A stretch of DNA of 64,000 nucleotides. Origin: Sphingomonas sinipercae (GTDB lineage: Bacteria > Pseudomonadota > Alphaproteobacteria > Sphingomonadales > Sphingomonadaceae). The notes under the pieces are model-generated. The model worked only from the letters and a program-made list of their open reading frames with translations, made no database searches and was not told the DNA's origin. The position numbers were made by a program, and so were the translations under genes. How positions within the stretch are numbered: position 1 is the first letter of the stretch; every line of letters starts with the position of its first letter. This document shows, piece by piece, positions 63,103 to 64,000 of the stretch. The stretch is from NCBI RefSeq assembly GCF_011302055.1, contig NZ_CP049871.1, forward strand, positions 1,074,501 through 1,138,500, given 5' to 3'.

Positions 63103-63759
63103 ATGCGAACGCAAGGTCCCTCGGACGTTGCTGACTCGCATCTTGGCGCGGACCGTGAGTTCGCGCTGATCCACACGCCGGCGCGCCTGCGGAACGCGTT
63201 TCTCGCACTGTGGCGGCTGGACGTTGCGATGGGCGACGTCGTCGCTCGCTCGACCGAGCCGGCGCTGGCCGCGATCAAGCTCGCCTGGTGGCGCGAACGG
63301 CTCGACGAGCTTGCCGCCAAGGTCCCGGCCGAGCCCCGCCTCAAGTTCGCCGCCGAAGCGTTGCTGCCGCGCGGCGTCACCGGCGCCCAATTGGCAGCCA
63401 TCGAACCGGGCTGGGCGACCCTGCTGGACGCTGAGCCCGACCCAGCCCTGGTGGCCGAGCGCGGGCGCGTACTGTTCGCCATCGGCTCGCAGCTTTTGCA
63501 ATCGAACGCCGATGTTTCCGACGCGGGCGCGCTTTACGCGCTTGCCGCGGTTGGCAGGCGCGGGATGCCGCAGCTCTTCATTCCCGCCCGGGAGCTCTTG
63601 CCGCGGCTCGCCGGCAGGCGCTTCCCGCGCCAGCTTCGCCCATTGACGATGCTCGCCCGAGCGGCGGCGCGCGACCTTCGCGACGAGGTTGAGCCGGAGG
63701 GCAGCCCCGCCCGCCTGACGGCAATGCTGGGGCATCGCTGGAGCGGCCGAATCGCCTGA
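63103..63759 (+). CDS. Squalene/phytoene synthase-like protein, degenerate
   Basis: 218 residues from ATG 63103, 7 bases after pdhB. NAFLALWRLDVAMGDVVARS and IKLAWWRERLDEL resemble the N-terminal half of squalene/phytoene synthases or of their NDUFAF6-type relatives, but the two Asp-rich catalytic motifs of true synthases are missing. A complex-assembly or lipid-binding role is possible. No other isoprenoid gene is nearby. Confidence 0.65.
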   Translation: MRTQGPSDVADSHLGADREFALIHTPARLRNAFLALWRLDVAMGDVVARSTEPALAAIKLAWWRERLDELAAKVPAEPRLKFAAEALLPRGVTGAQLAAIEPGWATLLDAEPDPALVAERGRVLFAIGSQLLQSNADVSDAGALYALAAVGRRGMPQLFIPARELLPRLAGRRFPRQLRPLTMLARAAARDLRDEVEPEGSPARLTAMLGHRWSGRIA

Positions 63760-63816
63760 TTGACACGCGATGCTCCGGAATGGAGCATGGGCGCGCCGAA
63801 TCTCCTTGAATGGAGA
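63760..63816. promoter_or_regulatory. Promoter-like element with two tandem dyads
   Basis: TTGACA at 63760-63765 is a good -35 candidate. ATGCTCC/GGAGCAT (63770-63776 and 63782-63788) overlaps the expected -10 region, and TCTCC/GGAGA (63801-63805 and 63812-63816) covers the ribosome site of the next gene. GAATGGAG occurs in both dyads 30 bases apart. Confidence 0.4.
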
Positions 63817-63825
63817 AATCCCCTT

Positions 63826-64000
63826 ATGTGGCGTTTTCTTGCCGGGGCCGCGGCCTGTTTCCTGCTGATGACCGGCGCTTTCCTGATGTGGCAGAGCCGC
63901 GCCGAGAGCGGATCCCAGCTTCCCGCCGCACCGCCGCCAGCAACCGTCCCCGATCAACCGTTGCTCGTCCAGCAACCGCTTCGTGCGCCGGAGGCGGACC
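63826..64000 (+). CDS. Unknown membrane-anchored or exported protein, start only
   Basis: The frame is open from ATG 63826 to the end of the window. GGAGA (63812-63816) is the ribosome site. A membrane or signal helix (about 4-22) is followed by a Pro/Ala/Gln-rich spacer, as in anchored envelope proteins. The domain lies beyond the window and the function cannot be judged. Confidence 0.7.
   Translation, partial: MWRFLAGAAACFLLMTGAFLMWQSRAESGSQLPAAPPPATVPDQPLLVQQPLRAPEAD

Noticed and set aside
61443..63482. 679-codon minus-strand frame opposite pdhA and pdhB
   Set aside because: Antisense to two certain genes and low-complexity; explained by codon bias.

Overview
The window is a GC-rich, densely packed stretch of chromosome from an alphaproteobacterium, most likely a sphingomonad (Sphingomonadales). 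The grounds are the gene order eno-ftsB-pdhA-pdhB with a lipoylated E1-beta, carA-carB-greA, a tonB-exbB-exbD-exbD cluster, a DUF1476 ATPase-inhibitor (zeta) gene, DUF484, DUF4402, DUF4170 and UrcA proteins, a short LOV-HTH photoreceptor and an EcfG-like stress promoter. Almost all of it is coding. Genes overlap at ATGA, GTGA, TAATG or CTAG junctions, and no gene-free stretch exceeds about 250 bases. I see no rRNA, tRNA, CRISPR array, insertion sequence, prophage or integrase, so this is core chromosome and not an island.

Layout. 1-7435: the end of parC, a c-di-GMP protein with a degenerate GGDEF and an intact EAL domain, a LOV-HTH blue-light regulator, a minus-strand operon (DUF1285, nudL, cca, DUF4402), then a FolM-like reductase and folB. 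7637-10208: a TonB energy-transduction cluster closed by a clear terminator. 10320-13495: glmU-glmS for UDP-GlcNAc. 13496-19944: a LysR regulator divergent from an UrcA gene with a perfect palindrome between them, an M13 peptidase, a GFA protein, alr, nth and dapB. 19954-30070: DUF72, a lipoprotein, a sirtuin, the lepB-rnc-era operon, pgi, glutathione reductase, an FAD oxidoreductase and a CoA-transferase. 30067-34423: an XpaC-like/TelA pair divergent from three TadE/TadG-type pseudopilin genes. 34420-37732: enoyl-CoA hydratase, fsa, DUF484, and the zeta-BolA-monothiol glutaredoxin cluster. 37980-44913: a glycosyltransferase, a BlaI/BlaR1-type pair with its operator, an MBL hydrolase, DUF4230, nadA and a second TonB-like protein. 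44947-49625: DUF4112, a peptide-binding lipoprotein, a class A PBP and two flp pilin genes encoding the same protein. 49652-56698: yqeY, then carA, an unknown gene, carB, greA and a rhomboid protease. 56737-58436: a four-gene membrane-protein operon behind an EcfG-like promoter. 58582-64000: eno, ftsB, pdhA, pdhB, a truncated squalene/phytoene-synthase-like protein and the start of an unknown membrane protein.

How the genes fit together. Much of the window supports the envelope: glmU/glmS, alr and dapB supply precursors, the PBP and ftsB build and divide the wall, lepB and the rhomboid process membrane proteins, and TonB/ExbBD energises outer-membrane transport. Central metabolism is represented by pgi, fsa, eno and pdhAB. 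Regulatory interest centres on five sites: the EAL and LOV-HTH pair, the LysR palindrome, the BlaI operator placed against its start codon, the hairpin around the MBL hydrolase start codon, and the stress promoter of the membrane cassette. The gene within the carAB operon and the XpaC-TelA pair are the best candidates for undescribed function.
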